Below are positions 1 to 10,300 of a stretch of DNA of 64,000 nucleotides, one piece after another (within the stretch, counting starts at the first letter, position 1; every line of letters begins with the position of its first letter). The notes beneath the pieces are model-generated. The model did no database searches. It was not told the DNA's origin and worked only from the letters and a program-made list of their open reading frames with translations. Both the position numbers and the translations under genes were made by a program. The stretch covers positions 1,054,001 to 1,118,000 of the forward strand of contig NZ_VNWN01000002.1 in the NCBI RefSeq assembly GCF_012720115.1. Direction: 5' to 3'. The DNA comes from Sneathiella chinensis. Lineage in GTDB: Bacteria > Pseudomonadota > Alphaproteobacteria > Sneathiellales > Sneathiellaceae.

Positions 1-1725
1 GCAGGGATGTGCTCGGCACTTCTGATGAGCGGCGCGCTGGCCCAGACAACCTCGAACGCTGCCACGGTCGATAATCCTTTTGCTTCGGACATGCCCGCCA
101 GCCAGAGCCATATGGTGCCGGTTATCCCGACGGACGGAGAGGTGAACGGCGGACAGTCGGATATTGTTCGCAATCCTGCCTTGCCCAACCCGGAGGAAAC
201 CACCACGCCTTACGGTCAGGTCTCGCCCGTTCTGGAAGAGGCTGAAATTTTCCCGTTTGGTCACCAGTTGTTCGCCAAATCAAATTTTGTCGATCAAAGC
301 CTGTCCGTGAATTCCGACTATGCCATTTCTCCGGGGGACCGGATCGTGGTCAAGATGTGGGGCGCGCGGGTGTATGAAAATGTCCTGTCCGTGGACGTAC
401 AGGGCAATATCTTCATTCCCGAGGTCGGTCCCATCTATGTGGAGGGATCCCGAAATTCCCAGCTGAATTCAATCGTCGGGAAAAGCGTGTCCCGCGTCTT
501 CACGGACAATGTGAAGGTCTATACAAACCTGCTGGGAACGCAGCCGATCGGTGTTTTTGTCACGGGCGCGGTAAAATACCCGGGCCGTTATCCGGGCGCG
601 AAGTCAGACAGTATTCTTTATTATCTGTCCCGGGCAGGCGGCGTTGACCCCGAGCAGGGCAGCTATCGGTCCATTCTGGTGCGGCGAAAAGGGGAAACCC
701 TTGCCTCGGTCGACCTGTATAACTTCCTCGTCAATGGTGACCTGGCGGATGTCCAGTTTGAAGACAAGGACACCATTGTAGTGGGCGCGCAGCTTCCAAC
801 GGTCAGTGTCTCCGGTGAGGTGAAGAACAGCTACAAGTTTGAAATCGATCCGCGGACCTATTCCGGGGCGGATGTGTTGCGGATTGCCAACCCGAAGGGA
901 ACCGCAAGCCACGTCCTGCTGAAAGGTGTGCGGGGGGACAAGGCGATCAGCCAGTTCATCACGATGGATCAGGCACAAAGGTCCCGCTTGGCAGCAGGCG
1001 ACCAGTTGTTTGTGGAAAGCGATCAGACCTCTGACGAGATTACCGTCAAGGTGAGCGGCAATACGGAAGGGGCCTCAACCTTGACCGTTTCAAGGTCCGC
1101 AACCCTTGGCCAGATTGCCAACCTGATCAAAACCGATCCGCTGACCCATGAGTTGGGAGCGATCTATATCCGCCGCCCGTCGGTCGCAGAGCGTCAGAAG
1201 CGGGCCATTGAAAAGTCACTTTATGAATTGCAGCGGTCGGTCCTGACCGGTTCTTCCTCCAGCACCAGTGCCTCCCAGATCCGTGTGCAGGAAGCGCAAC
1301 TGATTGATCGGTTTGTGCAGCAGGCGCGGGCGGTCGAGCCCGAAGGGCGTGTGGTCCTGTCCGGGGTTGATTGGTCCGGCACCCATGTTGAGGACGGGGA
1401 CGAGATTGTCATTCCGGAGAAAACGGATGTTGTCTTCATCAGTGGTGAAGTGAAGGTTCCGCAAACCATCTTGTGGCGGGAAGAGTATTCATCGGCTGAC
1501 TATATCGAGGCGTCAGGTGGCCTGAGCAACCGGGGCGATGACGACAGGCTTGTGATTGTCCGGCTGGACGGGTCGGTTCATGACGGCAGCAAGAAAATCA
1601 TGAAGGGCGACCAGATTCTGGTGCTGCCAAGGATTGATACCAAGCTGTTCGCCATGTTCAAGGATCTGGTGGAAATCACCTACCGGGTGGCCTTGTCGGC
1701 TGCTGTGGTCCTGCGGGCGGATTAA
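1..1725 (+). CDS. Polysaccharide export protein, KpsD/Wza family (5' end outside window)
   Basis: Outer-membrane/periplasmic export component for capsule-type polysaccharide. The frame is open to the left edge. The first visible Met (base 7) gives a hydrophobic stretch ending in GALAQ without a basic n-region, so the true start and the front of the signal peptide are probably upstream. A poly-export domain starts near residue 100 (ISPGDRIVVKMWG). SLBB-type domains follow near residues 185 (VTGAVKYPGRYPG) and 465 (ISGEVKVPQ). The length, about 570 residues, fits KpsD-type proteins of group 2 capsule systems better than the shorter Wza. A KpsS-like gene 13 kb away on the other strand supports a capsule role. 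Family assignment is confident; KpsD rather than Wza is inference. Confidence 0.85.
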   Translation, partial: AGMCSALLMSGALAQTTSNAATVDNPFASDMPASQSHMVPVIPTDGEVNGGQSDIVRNPALPNPEETTTPYGQVSPVLEEAEIFPFGHQLFAKSNFVDQSLSVNSDYAISPGDRIVVKMWGARVYENVLSVDVQGNIFIPEVGPIYVEGSRNSQLNSIVGKSVSRVFTDNVKVYTNLLGTQPIGVFVTGAVKYPGRYPGAKSDSILYYLSRAGGVDPEQGSYRSILVRRKGETLASVDLYNFLVNGDLADVQFEDKDTIVVGAQLPTVSVSGEVKNSYKFEIDPRTYSGADVLRIANPKGTASHVLLKGVRGDKAISQFITMDQAQRSRLAAGDQLFVESDQTSDEITVKVSGNTEGASTLTVSRSATLGQIANLIKTDPLTHELGAIYIRRPSVAERQKRAIEKSLYELQRSVLTGSSSSTSASQIRVQEAQLIDRFVQQARAVEPEGRVVLSGVDWSGTHVEDGDEIVIPEKTDVVFISGEVKVPQTILWREEYSSADYIEASGGLSNRGDDDRLVIVRLDGSVHDGSKKIMKGDQILVLPRIDTKLFAMFKDLVEITYRVALSAAVVLRAD

Positions 1726-1875
1726 ACCTGTAGATAGAACATGCGGCTGGGGACGGGCGCTATCTGCCTTGTCCCCGCGTTGCCACGGCAGGCGGAGAAC
1801 TTTTCCTGTTTTGTTTTACGAGTTCAGCCTGTACCCTTGTGGAAAAGGACCTGTGCCAAAAGATAGGAAAATGCC

Positions 1876-2466
1876 GTGACCTTTGAAATCCGACTGGCAG
1901 TGCCAAGTGATGCCTCCTTTATTGCTGATCATCTTTGCCGTGCAGGCGGGGGGCTGATGGAGTTTTTGCTGGCTGATATCATTCCCGATGTGGTGCCGGA
2001 GCAGCTTTTGGCCATCAATGCCACCGAAGGGGATGAGGCCATGTCCTACAAGAACGCCCTTGTCGTGGATACGGAGAACGGCCCGAAGGGGCTTTTGCTG
2101 GCCTATTCCTTTGATGAGTTTAACATTTCCAAGCAGATGGAGATGTTCGTGGACCGGGAACGTCTGGACCATGTGAGGGAGCTTTACACCCACCGCCTTG
2201 AGAACAGCTATTATGTCCATGCCCTGTCCGTGGATGACAGCCTGCAGGGGCAGGGGGCCGGACGGGCGCTGTTGGACCTTGCCTATGAGATTGCGCAGGA
2301 TGAAGGGTTTGACTCTGTTTCCCTGCATGTGTGGCGAGACAATGAACGCGCCTTCGATCTGTATCAGAAGAACGGTTTCAAGCCGGTGACCGATATCCGC
2401 ATCGATCGTCATGATCGCCTGCCCCATGACGGTGGCATGATCCTGATGAAACATGAACTTGGCTGA
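1876..2466 (+). CDS. GNAT family N-acyltransferase
   Basis: A 196-residue GNAT protein that would transfer an acyl group, usually acetyl, from CoA to an amine. The acetyl-CoA loop is visible near residues 118-130 (LSVDDSLQGQGAGRALLDLA), followed by the usual C-terminal pattern NERAFDLYQKNGF. The GTG start is chosen because AGGAAAA lies seven bases upstream and the N-terminal beta strand (FEIRLAVPSDA) starts at once. The SDR gene follows after 11 bases, so the two are probably co-transcribed. Its acceptor is unknown. In this lipid/capsule setting, N-acylation of an amino-lipid or an amino sugar is possible, but nothing in the sequence shows it. Confidence 0.85.
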   Translation: MTFEIRLAVPSDASFIADHLCRAGGGLMEFLLADIIPDVVPEQLLAINATEGDEAMSYKNALVVDTENGPKGLLLAYSFDEFNISKQMEMFVDRERLDHVRELYTHRLENSYYVHALSVDDSLQGQGAGRALLDLAYEIAQDEGFDSVSLHVWRDNERAFDLYQKNGFKPVTDIRIDRHDRLPHDGGMILMKHELG

Positions 2467-2477
2467 TCTGATTTCCC

Positions 2478-3284
2478 ATGACTGAGAGTGTCGTTGCAAT
2501 TACGGGCGCCAGCAGCGGTATTGGAAAGGCGTTGGCCCTTCAGTATGCCAAGCCGGGCGCTGTTCTGGCGCTGGTTGCGCGAAATACTGCCAAACTGGAG
2601 ACCATCGCGGAGGCCTGCCGCAAGAAGGGCGCGACGGTAGAGACCGTTGCCGTGGATGTGCGGGACTACGGGGCGGTTGAGCAGTGGCTTCGGGCGGTCA
2701 ATGACCGGACGCCCCTTGATATTGTCTTTGCCAACGCAGGGGTGACAAACGGCGTTGCCGAAGGTGAGGCCACGGAAAAGATCGAGGATATTCAAACCCT
2801 TCTCGATATCAATCTGACCGGCGCCATCCATACCGTTTCGGCAGCCAGTGATATTTTCCGGAAAAACGGGGGCGGGCGGATTGCCGTGATCAGTTCGCTG
2901 GCGTCTTATGTGGGGTTCAAGGGGTCCCCGGCCTATTGTGCCAGCAAGGCGGGCCTTCGGATATATTGCCAAAGCATGCAGCGGGCGCTGCGCCCGTTCG
3001 GGATTGACCTGACCATCGTTTATCCGGGATATGTGAAAACCCCGATGAGTGACCGGATTGTGACAGCCAAGCCGTTTACCAAAACCGCAGAACAGGCGGC
3101 TGCGCTGATTGTCCGGGCGGTTGAGCAGAGACGCACCCAGATCGGTTTTCCGTGGCTGTTATGGACGGGGGTTCGGATCCTCGCCATGTTGCCGCTATGG
3201 GGGCAGAATATTTTTGTTCCCGCCTTTGACTATCAGGTGGCCGAGGATGCTGACAAGAACGCAGCGACACCATTGCCTGATTGA
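2478..3284 (+). CDS. Short-chain dehydrogenase/reductase, RkpH-like
   Basis: A classical SDR of 268 residues that would reduce a ketone with NAD(P)H. It shows the TGASSGIG cofactor motif near residue 9, NAG near residue 88 and the catalytic Ser (ISSLAS) and YCASK near residues 138 and 151. The C-terminal 50 residues are hydrophobic (FPWLLWTGVRILAMLPLWG), as in SDRs that act on membrane lipids. RkpH of the Sinorhizobium K-antigen region and 3-ketosphinganine reductases are SDRs of this general kind. Its place in a cluster with an alpha-oxoamine synthase makes a 3-keto-amine lipid a sensible substrate; that is inference. Confidence 0.85.
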   Translation: MTESVVAITGASSGIGKALALQYAKPGAVLALVARNTAKLETIAEACRKKGATVETVAVDVRDYGAVEQWLRAVNDRTPLDIVFANAGVTNGVAEGEATEKIEDIQTLLDINLTGAIHTVSAASDIFRKNGGGRIAVISSLASYVGFKGSPAYCASKAGLRIYCQSMQRALRPFGIDLTIVYPGYVKTPMSDRIVTAKPFTKTAEQAAALIVRAVEQRRTQIGFPWLLWTGVRILAMLPLWGQNIFVPAFDYQVAEDADKNAATPLPD

Positions 3285-3434
3285 CGCATTCAATATTCTT
3301 GTTAATGGTGTGGAGTTTTGGCGAGAATTTACGTAAAATGCGCGGATTGCAAGGGGTTTTGGGGATCTGTAAACTTGCCTTGAGCAAAGGCTTATGCTAC
3401 TTGGCAGGCACTTTTATTTTTATCCGGAGGGTAT

Positions 3435-5078
3435 ATGTGGCTGGTATTGGGATCCGCGATTAGTCTTTTGGCGATGATCTGGCTTCTGGATCTGGTTGTC
3501 TTGCCAAAGCGTACCCGTGGAAACCGGGGCGGCGTCTTTACCTTCTTTTCGGTTACCCCGCCGCTTGTCTATTACTCCAGCATCCTGATGCTGACCTACC
3601 GGCCCATCTTTTCCTTGCTGTTTTCCGTTGGCACCTATGCGGTCATTGTGGTTCTTAACAATGCCAAGGTGAAGGCGGTGAAAGAACCGCTTGTCTATAG
3701 TGACTTTCACCTGTTTAGAGAGGTTATCCGGCATCCGCATCTGTATGTGAAATATATTGATATGCGGAAACTGCTGGGGATCGTGGCGTTGGCCGTGCTG
3801 GCGGTTTATGCGTCCTTTCGGTATGAACCGCCGATCATTGAGCGGGCGGTCATGGCGGATTATCTGCCCGCAGGACTGTTTTTTACCATCTTGCTGGGGG
3901 CGATCTATGCCATCATCTATGGCCCCTTGCAGAAGCCTTTCCGGAAAATCCTGCTGGGGTTCGGGCCAACGGCGGATGTGACCCAGAACGTAACCCAGCT
4001 TGGGTTGGTAGTGTGCCTGATTTTCTATTTCTTCCTGTCCGGCATGGACAAGGTTCCGGCAAATCGGGCAGGGCGGTCAAAAACGAAACAGGCCGACGGG
4101 GCGAAAGCCGAAGACTTCCAGACAATTTTCCAGAACCCGGAACGGGCCAGAGGCGGGCGCCTTCCCGATATCATCGCGGTTCAGGCCGAGTCGTTCTTTG
4201 ACGTGCGGTATCTTCAATCCGGACTGGATGAAAATATCCTTGAGAATTATGACAGCATTGTCAGCACCGCGGCCTTCCATGGCCGACTGACGGTCCCGGC
4301 ATGGGGCGCCTATACCATGCGGACGGAGTTTGCCTTCCTGAGCGGCCTGCCGGAAGACGCGCTGGGGCACCACAAGTTCAATCCCTATCTTCAGCTTGGC
4401 AGCAAGCCCTTCTGGACCCTTGCCCATAACCTGAAGGCGCTTGGATATACCACGGTCTGTGTTCACCCGTTCCCGGCGACCTTCTTCAACCGGAAGAATG
4501 TGTTCCCCAATCTGGGCTTTGATCATTTCATCGATATGAACGAGTTCGATTCCGATGCCTTCTATGGACCCTATGTCAGCGATGTGGCGCTGGGGCAGCG
4601 GATCATTCAGGTGGTAGAGGATAGCGAGAAGCCGGTCTTTGTTTTCGCCATCACCATGGAGAACCACGGCGCCTGGCCGGTGGACCGCCTGAAAGCTGTG
4701 GATGGGGACAGCATGAAGGAGGAAAACTGGCCCCTTGGGTGTTTTTCCCTGAACCATTACATCGCCCATATGCGCAATAGTGACCAGATGATGAAGGAGG
4801 TGTCCGGCTATCTGAAAGAGCGGGACGAGCCGGCTGTTTTCTGTCTCTATGGGGATCATATGCCCAATCTTCAAAATGCGTTCTCTCAGGTGGGCTATGA
4901 TGATCCGCGGACGGATTATTTTATCTGGACAACCCGGGGCAAACGGTCCAAGCAATTGGATACCAGTGCCGATACTCTCAGCCGCCTGCTGTTGGATGTG
5001 GCGCTGAACGAGCGTTCTGACAATCTGCCAAAATCGCAGGAGACAGAACAGGTTGCCGCCACCTCACGCTCTGCGTAG
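3435..5078 (+). CDS. LtaS-like membrane phosphotransferase (alkaline phosphatase superfamily), RkpI-like
   Basis: A 547-residue membrane protein with about five N-terminal membrane segments (residues 1-205) and an extracytoplasmic sulfatase-type domain (about 243-520). Metal and nucleophile positions match the lipoteichoic acid synthase pattern: E252 (AVQAESFF), T294 (GAYTMRTEF), H411 (TMENHGAW) and D474-H475 (YGDHMPN). LtaS enzymes move glycerol phosphate from phosphatidylglycerol to an acceptor; related enzymes move other phospho-head groups. ATCCGGAGGG directly before the ATG is a good ribosome site. RkpI of rhizobial K-antigen clusters appears to belong to this type of protein. The acceptor here may be the cluster's own lipid or the capsule; unproven. 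Confidence 0.85.
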   Translation: MWLVLGSAISLLAMIWLLDLVVLPKRTRGNRGGVFTFFSVTPPLVYYSSILMLTYRPIFSLLFSVGTYAVIVVLNNAKVKAVKEPLVYSDFHLFREVIRHPHLYVKYIDMRKLLGIVALAVLAVYASFRYEPPIIERAVMADYLPAGLFFTILLGAIYAIIYGPLQKPFRKILLGFGPTADVTQNVTQLGLVVCLIFYFFLSGMDKVPANRAGRSKTKQADGAKAEDFQTIFQNPERARGGRLPDIIAVQAESFFDVRYLQSGLDENILENYDSIVSTAAFHGRLTVPAWGAYTMRTEFAFLSGLPEDALGHHKFNPYLQLGSKPFWTLAHNLKALGYTTVCVHPFPATFFNRKNVFPNLGFDHFIDMNEFDSDAFYGPYVSDVALGQRIIQVVEDSEKPVFVFAITMENHGAWPVDRLKAVDGDSMKEENWPLGCFSLNHYIAHMRNSDQMMKEVSGYLKERDEPAVFCLYGDHMPNLQNAFSQVGYDDPRTDYFIWTTRGKRSKQLDTSADTLSRLLLDVALNERSDNLPKSQETEQVAATSRSA

Positions 5079-5118
5079 GCGGGGCTGCGTTTCGATTACC
5101 TGTGGTGGGGCGGGATTG

Positions 5119-5952
5119 ATGAAGAAAACTCTGGACACTCTTTATAAAGAATACCGGATTGTCCGGTTTTTCCGGGCAATGCAGCAGTTGTTCCAGTTCC
5201 CGTTTTTCCTGTCCCGGACCCAAAAGGGCACGCCCCTGTATGACAAGGGGTTCGATATTCGGCAGGCCTTTTTCTCGCCCGAGGAATGCGACCGCATTGT
5301 TGTGGATTTCGATCAGGCCTTTCAGGAAAGGCTGCCCGCCCCCGAAACCGATGCCTATATCGTCAGTCGCAAGCATTCTGCGATCAGCCAGTTCGACAAG
5401 AACGTGTTTCAGTTGATGAACTATCAGGGTATCAACCCGGCCCTGAAGGAAACCTGTGAGGCCCGCATTCTGGAAGCCTTCAGGGAGCAACTGGGCCTGG
5501 ACCTGTGTGTGGCCAGTTATACGGTTCAACTGGACATGCCGGATACGGAAACAAAGCGTCCCTTCCATGTGGACGGATACGGCATCAATTACAAACTGTT
5601 CGTTTATCTGTCGGATGTGAAGGAAATGGCGGATGGGCCCTATACGGTCATCCCGGCCAGCCACCGGCATATCTGGCGAAAATGGGCCAACCTGTTCCTC
5701 AACCTTGTGACAGGCAACTCAACCTCGGACGATATGCGATATCTGTACAAGGATGGCGAGTCGTTCTCGGTACTGGGGGACAAGGGTACGGCGATCCTGT
5801 CCTGTCAGTCCCTTGCCCATAAGGGGTGGCAGGATCATACAGGCCGTCGCCGCTATGTTCTGGTGGTGTATCTCAGGGCCGCAGAGCGGGCCGGGGAGCG
5901 CTTTGTGCTGGGGCGGGAACTGGCCATTACAGAACCCATGAAACTGTACTGA
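5119..5952 (+). CDS. PhyH-type Fe(II)/2-oxoglutarate dioxygenase
   Basis: A 277-residue protein of the phytanoyl-CoA dioxygenase family, which hydroxylates small organic or lipid substrates using Fe(II), O2 and 2-oxoglutarate. The metal triad is complete: H150 and D152 in FHVDGYG and H234 in SLAHKGW. Arginines at 243-245 (GRRRYVLVVYL) are placed to bind 2-oxoglutarate. The start at 5119 is preferred over in-frame Met codons upstream because GGGGCGGGA precedes it and the N-terminus MKKTLDTLYKEYR looks natural. It is last in the plus-strand capsule/lipid set and converges with the oxoamine synthase gene. Hydroxylation of the cluster's lipid or of a sugar is plausible, not shown. Confidence 0.8.
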   Translation: MKKTLDTLYKEYRIVRFFRAMQQLFQFPFFLSRTQKGTPLYDKGFDIRQAFFSPEECDRIVVDFDQAFQERLPAPETDAYIVSRKHSAISQFDKNVFQLMNYQGINPALKETCEARILEAFREQLGLDLCVASYTVQLDMPDTETKRPFHVDGYGINYKLFVYLSDVKEMADGPYTVIPASHRHIWRKWANLFLNLVTGNSTSDDMRYLYKDGESFSVLGDKGTAILSCQSLAHKGWQDHTGRRRYVLVVYLRAAERAGERFVLGRELAITEPMKLY

Positions 5953-5970
5953 GGGGGCGTGTCGCCCCTC
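5951..5970. terminator. Short GC hairpin between convergent operons
   Basis: GGGGCG pairs with CGCCCC across a TGT loop directly at the end of the dioxygenase gene, in the 62-base space between two convergent genes. There is no T-run, so factor-independent termination is uncertain. Confidence 0.3.
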
Positions 5971-6014
5971 CCATGCGCTTGTGCTGTCCTGTCCCGCTAT
6001 CTGTGGTGCAGGAC

Positions 6015-7364
6015 CTAGCTTTTTAGCTTATCCCAGCATTCCTTGGTTTTCTGGACCGCTTCGCGAATTTGATCCGGCGTATGTTCGCTGGACAGGAAGA
6101 AGCGAAGACGGGCGCTTTCCTCCGGGACAGCCGGATAGATGATCGGCGGGGCATAGACCCCGGCATCAAACAGGCGGGAAGAAAGCTGTCCGGCCTTGAC
6201 TGAATTGCCGATAATGATGGGAACAACCGCGTGCCCCTGACTGACGCCGGTATTGAGGCCGGCCTCTTTGGCAAGGCGGATGAAAAGGTTTGCATTGTCC
6301 CGGAAGCGCTTGATCCGCTCGGGCTCGCGCAGCATGACATTCAGGCTGGCAAGAGCGGCTGCGGCCACTGGCGGGGGCATCCCTACGCTGTAGACAAAGC
6401 CCGGAGCAGAGAATTTCAGATATTCGATCAGGGCGTTTGACCCGGCAATATAGCCGCCGCAACCGGCGCTTGTCTTGCTGAGGGTGCCCATCCAGATATC
6501 CACGTCCCGACCGGTGACCCCGAAATGTTCGCCGCTTCCGCGCCCTGTGGCACCAAGGACGCCGAGCCCGTGGGCCTCGTCCACCATCAGAAGGCATTTG
6601 TGGCGTTTCTTGATCTCTACCAGCTTGTCGAGCGGGGCGGCGTCCCCGTCCATGCTGTAAACCCCTTCAACCACGATCAGGCAGCGTTCATACTGGTGCC
6701 GGATGTCTTTCAGGATCTGGTCCAGCATGTTCATGTCGTTATGGGGGAACATGCGCCGCTTGGCCGAGGAAAGCTGCGTGCCCTGCAGGATGCTGTTGTG
6801 CGAGAAATTGTCGTACAGGATCAGGTCCTTGGACCCAAGCAGGTTGCCGATCACGGTCAGGTTGGTGGCATAGCCACTGACCATGACCACGGCGTCATCC
6901 ACGTCATAGACTTCGGCCAGCTTCCGTTCCAGTTCAAGATGGATTTTACGCTCACCGGCGACGATGCGGCTGGCCGATACGGAGGTACCATATTCATCAA
7001 TGGCGTCATGGGCCGCCTGACTGACTTCCGGGTGACCGTTCAGGCCGAGATAGTTGTAGTTGGCGAAATTGATCAGGGAATGATTGCCGATGGTAACCGT
7101 GCTGTTGGCAATGCCTTCCTGCAGGCGAAAGAATGGATTTTCAATCTTCGCCTTTTCCGCAATCACCTTGTGCAGATGAAGTTTCTGATACTCGGGAAAT
7201 TCCTCGAACTTGTAATAGGTCGAGGGAATAACCGCATTCACAACATCCTGACCGTCATCGGATTTGACTGTTTTCTTTCTGGCCCGCAAGTTGGCAAGAA
7301 GGCTTTTCTTGTCTTCTTTCGACAGGCCAAAGGGTGCAGTCTTTTTTTCACTCATACGTGTCAT
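6015..7364 (-). CDS. Alpha-oxoamine synthase family PLP enzyme (AONS/serine palmitoyltransferase-like), RkpG-like
   Basis: A 449-residue PLP enzyme that would join an acyl thioester to an amino acid with loss of CO2, giving an alpha-amino ketone. Seen: H189 in DNFSHNS, D262 and H265 in VDEAHGLG, and the Schiff-base lysine K297 in GTLSKTSAGCGG. It has about 60-80 extra N-terminal residues compared with BioF. The start lies 6 bases after the polyketide synthase stop; Met4 at 7355 is an alternative with GGGAAA upstream. Biotin synthesis is unlikely because no bio genes are near. Tight coupling to a synthase that ends in a carrier domain suggests it takes acyl chains directly from that carrier. 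RkpG of K-antigen clusters is the nearest named type. Confidence 0.9.
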   Translation of the reverse strand: MTRMSEKKTAPFGLSKEDKKSLLANLRARKKTVKSDDGQDVVNAVIPSTYYKFEEFPEYQKLHLHKVIAEKAKIENPFFRLQEGIANSTVTIGNHSLINFANYNYLGLNGHPEVSQAAHDAIDEYGTSVSASRIVAGERKIHLELERKLAEVYDVDDAVVMVSGYATNLTVIGNLLGSKDLILYDNFSHNSILQGTQLSSAKRRMFPHNDMNMLDQILKDIRHQYERCLIVVEGVYSMDGDAAPLDKLVEIKKRHKCLLMVDEAHGLGVLGATGRGSGEHFGVTGRDVDIWMGTLSKTSAGCGGYIAGSNALIEYLKFSAPGFVYSVGMPPPVAAAALASLNVMLREPERIKRFRDNANLFIRLAKEAGLNTGVSQGHAVVPIIIGNSVKAGQLSSRLFDAGVYAPPIIYPAVPEESARLRFFLSSEHTPDQIREAVQKTKECWDKLKS

Positions 7365-7370
7365 TTCCCA

Positions 7371-10300
7371 TCAGGAAGAAGGTTGTGTGTCGGAGCGACC
7401 AACGCCAGATACTTCTTCCATAACATCCTTCAAAACGTCAGCTTCCCCGGACAGGCCGTGTTGCGCCATTACACTTTCAAGGTTGTGGTCAGAAGTCAAG
7501 GCGGCCTCTTCTTCCTCGCCAAGGATGAGCTTGGCAATATTCTCGGAGAGGTCGGTAATGTTACCGCCGCCAAGAACGCTCATGGAGGACAGTTCCACAC
7601 CCAGCTTGCGTTCCAGTTCCATGGTCAGTTCCAGTGTCATCAGGCTGTCAATCCCCAGATCGAACAGGGACTGCTGCGGCGCGATCTTTTCGGCTGCAGT
7701 TCCGGTAATTGCGGAAATCTGGTTGACGATCACGGACTGGATCATGGCGCGGGCCTCATCCGCAGGCAGGGACATCAGTTCCGCCAGCAGGTCGTCGGCA
7801 TCGCCGCCGCCAGCGTCTTCACTGGACAGGTGGCGGATATCGTCATAGCGGGCGGATTGACCGCTTGGGAAGCCGTTGGTGATGCTGCCCCAGTTCAGTT
7901 GCAGGACAGCCGCGTTGGTCTGTGCGTTGTCGAGGGCGAGGCCAAGGCCGGAAAGGGCGGTGTCCGCATTCATGGCTTTCAGGCCTGTCCGCTTGACCAG
8001 AATATCCTTTACGTCCTCGTTGGCGGCCAGAACACCCACATCATTGATCGCCCCCCATGCGAGGGCGGTTGCCGGCAGGCCAAGGCGCTGGCGGTAGGCT
8101 GCAAGGGCCTCAAGGTAGCTGTTCCCCGCAACATAACTTGCCTGACCGGGGTTGCCGATATAGGTGGTGGCCGATGAATAGAGGGCGAACATTTCCAGCG
8201 GATCGTTTGCCGTCAGTTCATGCAGGTTCCACGCCCCGGTGATCTTCGGGGACAACACGTTCTGAAGGCGGTCTGCCTCCACATTCATGATCAACCCGTC
8301 GTCAAGAACCATGGCACAGTGTAGGACGCCGGTGATCCGGGTACCGTCTGCGCGAAGGGCGTCCAGTGCCGCTTGCAGGGCCGCCCGGTCGGTCACGTCC
8401 GCCTTGATAATTTCCACCCTGACGCCGCGGGCGATCATGCCGTCAATAACGGCCTGATCCTGTTCGGTCTTGACGCCGCTTCGGCCCATCAGGGCAAAGT
8501 GGGAGAACCGATCTCGTGACAGCCAATCGGCAGAGGCAAGGCCAAACCCGCCAAGGCCGCCGGTCACCACACAACAGCCGTCTGACAGGCGAGGCTGTTC
8601 CTGAGGCTTGGGCGCGGCGGTAATGCGCCGGTTTGCCTTGTCGGCCATCGAGACCACAATCTTGCCGATATGGCGGCTTTGCTGCATGGTCCGGAAGGCT
8701 TCCTCGATCTGGGAAGGCCGGAACACATAATGGACCAGCGGCTTGAAGACACCCTGTTCGAACAGGACCATCATGTCCTTGAACAGGCGGGCGGACAGGG
8801 CTGGCTTTTCAATCAGCAACTGGTCGGCATCGATGCCGTAATAGGTGATATTGTTGCGGAACGGACGCAGGCCGATCTTGCTGTCGGCATAGAAGTCCCG
8901 CTTGCCCAGTTCCAGAAAACGCCCGAACGGCCGAAGAATGGCCAGGTTCTTGGTGATGGCCTGACCGGACAGGGAGTTGAGAACAACGTCAACGCCTTCC
9001 CCGTTTGTCAGTTCCATGACCCGGTCGGCATATTCAAGGGACCGGGAATCCAGAATGTTTTCACAGCCCAGCAGTTTCAGGAAGTTCCGTTTTTCATCGG
9101 ACCCTGCGGTCACATAGATTTCAGCCCCGATATGCTGGCAATATTGCAGGGCTGCAAGCCCGACACCGCCCGCGGCACCGTGGATCAGAACCCGCTCGCC
9201 GGGTTGCAGCCGTGCCAGATAATCCAGGGCATAATAGATGGTGAAAAACACACTGGGGATGGTGGCCGCTTCTTCAAAGCTGATCTCATCCGGTATTTTC
9301 GCGACGGCCGTTGTCTTGGTGACGATGGTGTCGGAGAAACAGTCAGAGGCAAAGCACATGACCCGGTCGCCGGGCTGGAAGTCGGTGACATCCTGTCCGA
9401 CAGAGGTGATAACACCGGCCCCTTCCATGCCAAGCGTCGGCCCGGCATAGCCATTTTCAACGGCTTCGTCTTTCAGGATCCCCATGGCCCACATCACATC
9501 GCGGAAGTTCAGGCCGGTCGCCTGCATGTCGATACAAATCTCATCCGCCTTCGGGGTCGGACGGGGGCGTTTGAACCAGCCCAGATTTTCAAGGGCACCG
9601 GGCGCCTTGAAGGACAGGCCCACATTGTCATGGCCCTCTGTCTCGCCGGTTGTCAGGTCAAGCGGGCGAATACGGGTCGAAAGACGCACACCGTTTCGGT
9701 AGACCACTTCCTTGTCCGTGCCTGTCTCGGTCATTTCACGGGCAATCAGGGAACCCAGCCCATCGGTGTCGGCCGGGCCCTCAAGGGCAGGCAGGTCAAC
9801 CAGTCGGGTCTGAAGGTCGGGATATTCGTTGGCGACAACCCGTCCCAGCCCCCAGAGGGGGGCCTGTGCCGGTGTGACCGGGGCCTGCAGGTCCGGTGAC
9901 GGCTGGCTTCCGGCGGTGACAATGGTCAGGCGGGGTTTTTGCGGCAGGATGGTTTGTTCAAAGCCGCGAAGCAGCGAAACCAGAGCCGTGCAGCGATCGT
10001 CCTGAGCCTCAAGGGCAGCCGCTTCGGAAGTGGCAGCCAGACCCGCAAGATGCACCATATGGGTGACCTTGAGGCCCTTTTCCAGAAGCGTCTTGCCAAG
10101 GGCGGCAAAGCCGGCCGGCGTGGCAATGTCCACCACATGGTGGTTGCCCTCTGCCGAGGCCTGTTCAGGACCGGTTTGGACAAAAATAACCTGCGGGGCG
10201 TTGAAATGACGCTGGACCGCTTCGGCAATGGCCAGATCGGTGTCCTGATCATCCTGCAAGATCAGCAGGCATTCGTTGGAGGGCGCATCCGGGGATGCCT

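Noticed and set aside
6015-7364. Assignment of the oxoamine synthase as BioF of biotin synthesis
   Set aside because: No other bio gene is near, the N-terminus is longer than BioF, and it is coupled to a carrier-ended synthase and capsule genes.
6525-8177. Long plus-strand open frame (550 codons) antisense to the oxoamine synthase and synthase end
   Set aside because: It spans two real minus-strand genes with intact catalytic motifs; its protein is low-complexity Gly/His/Gln-rich with no family pattern.
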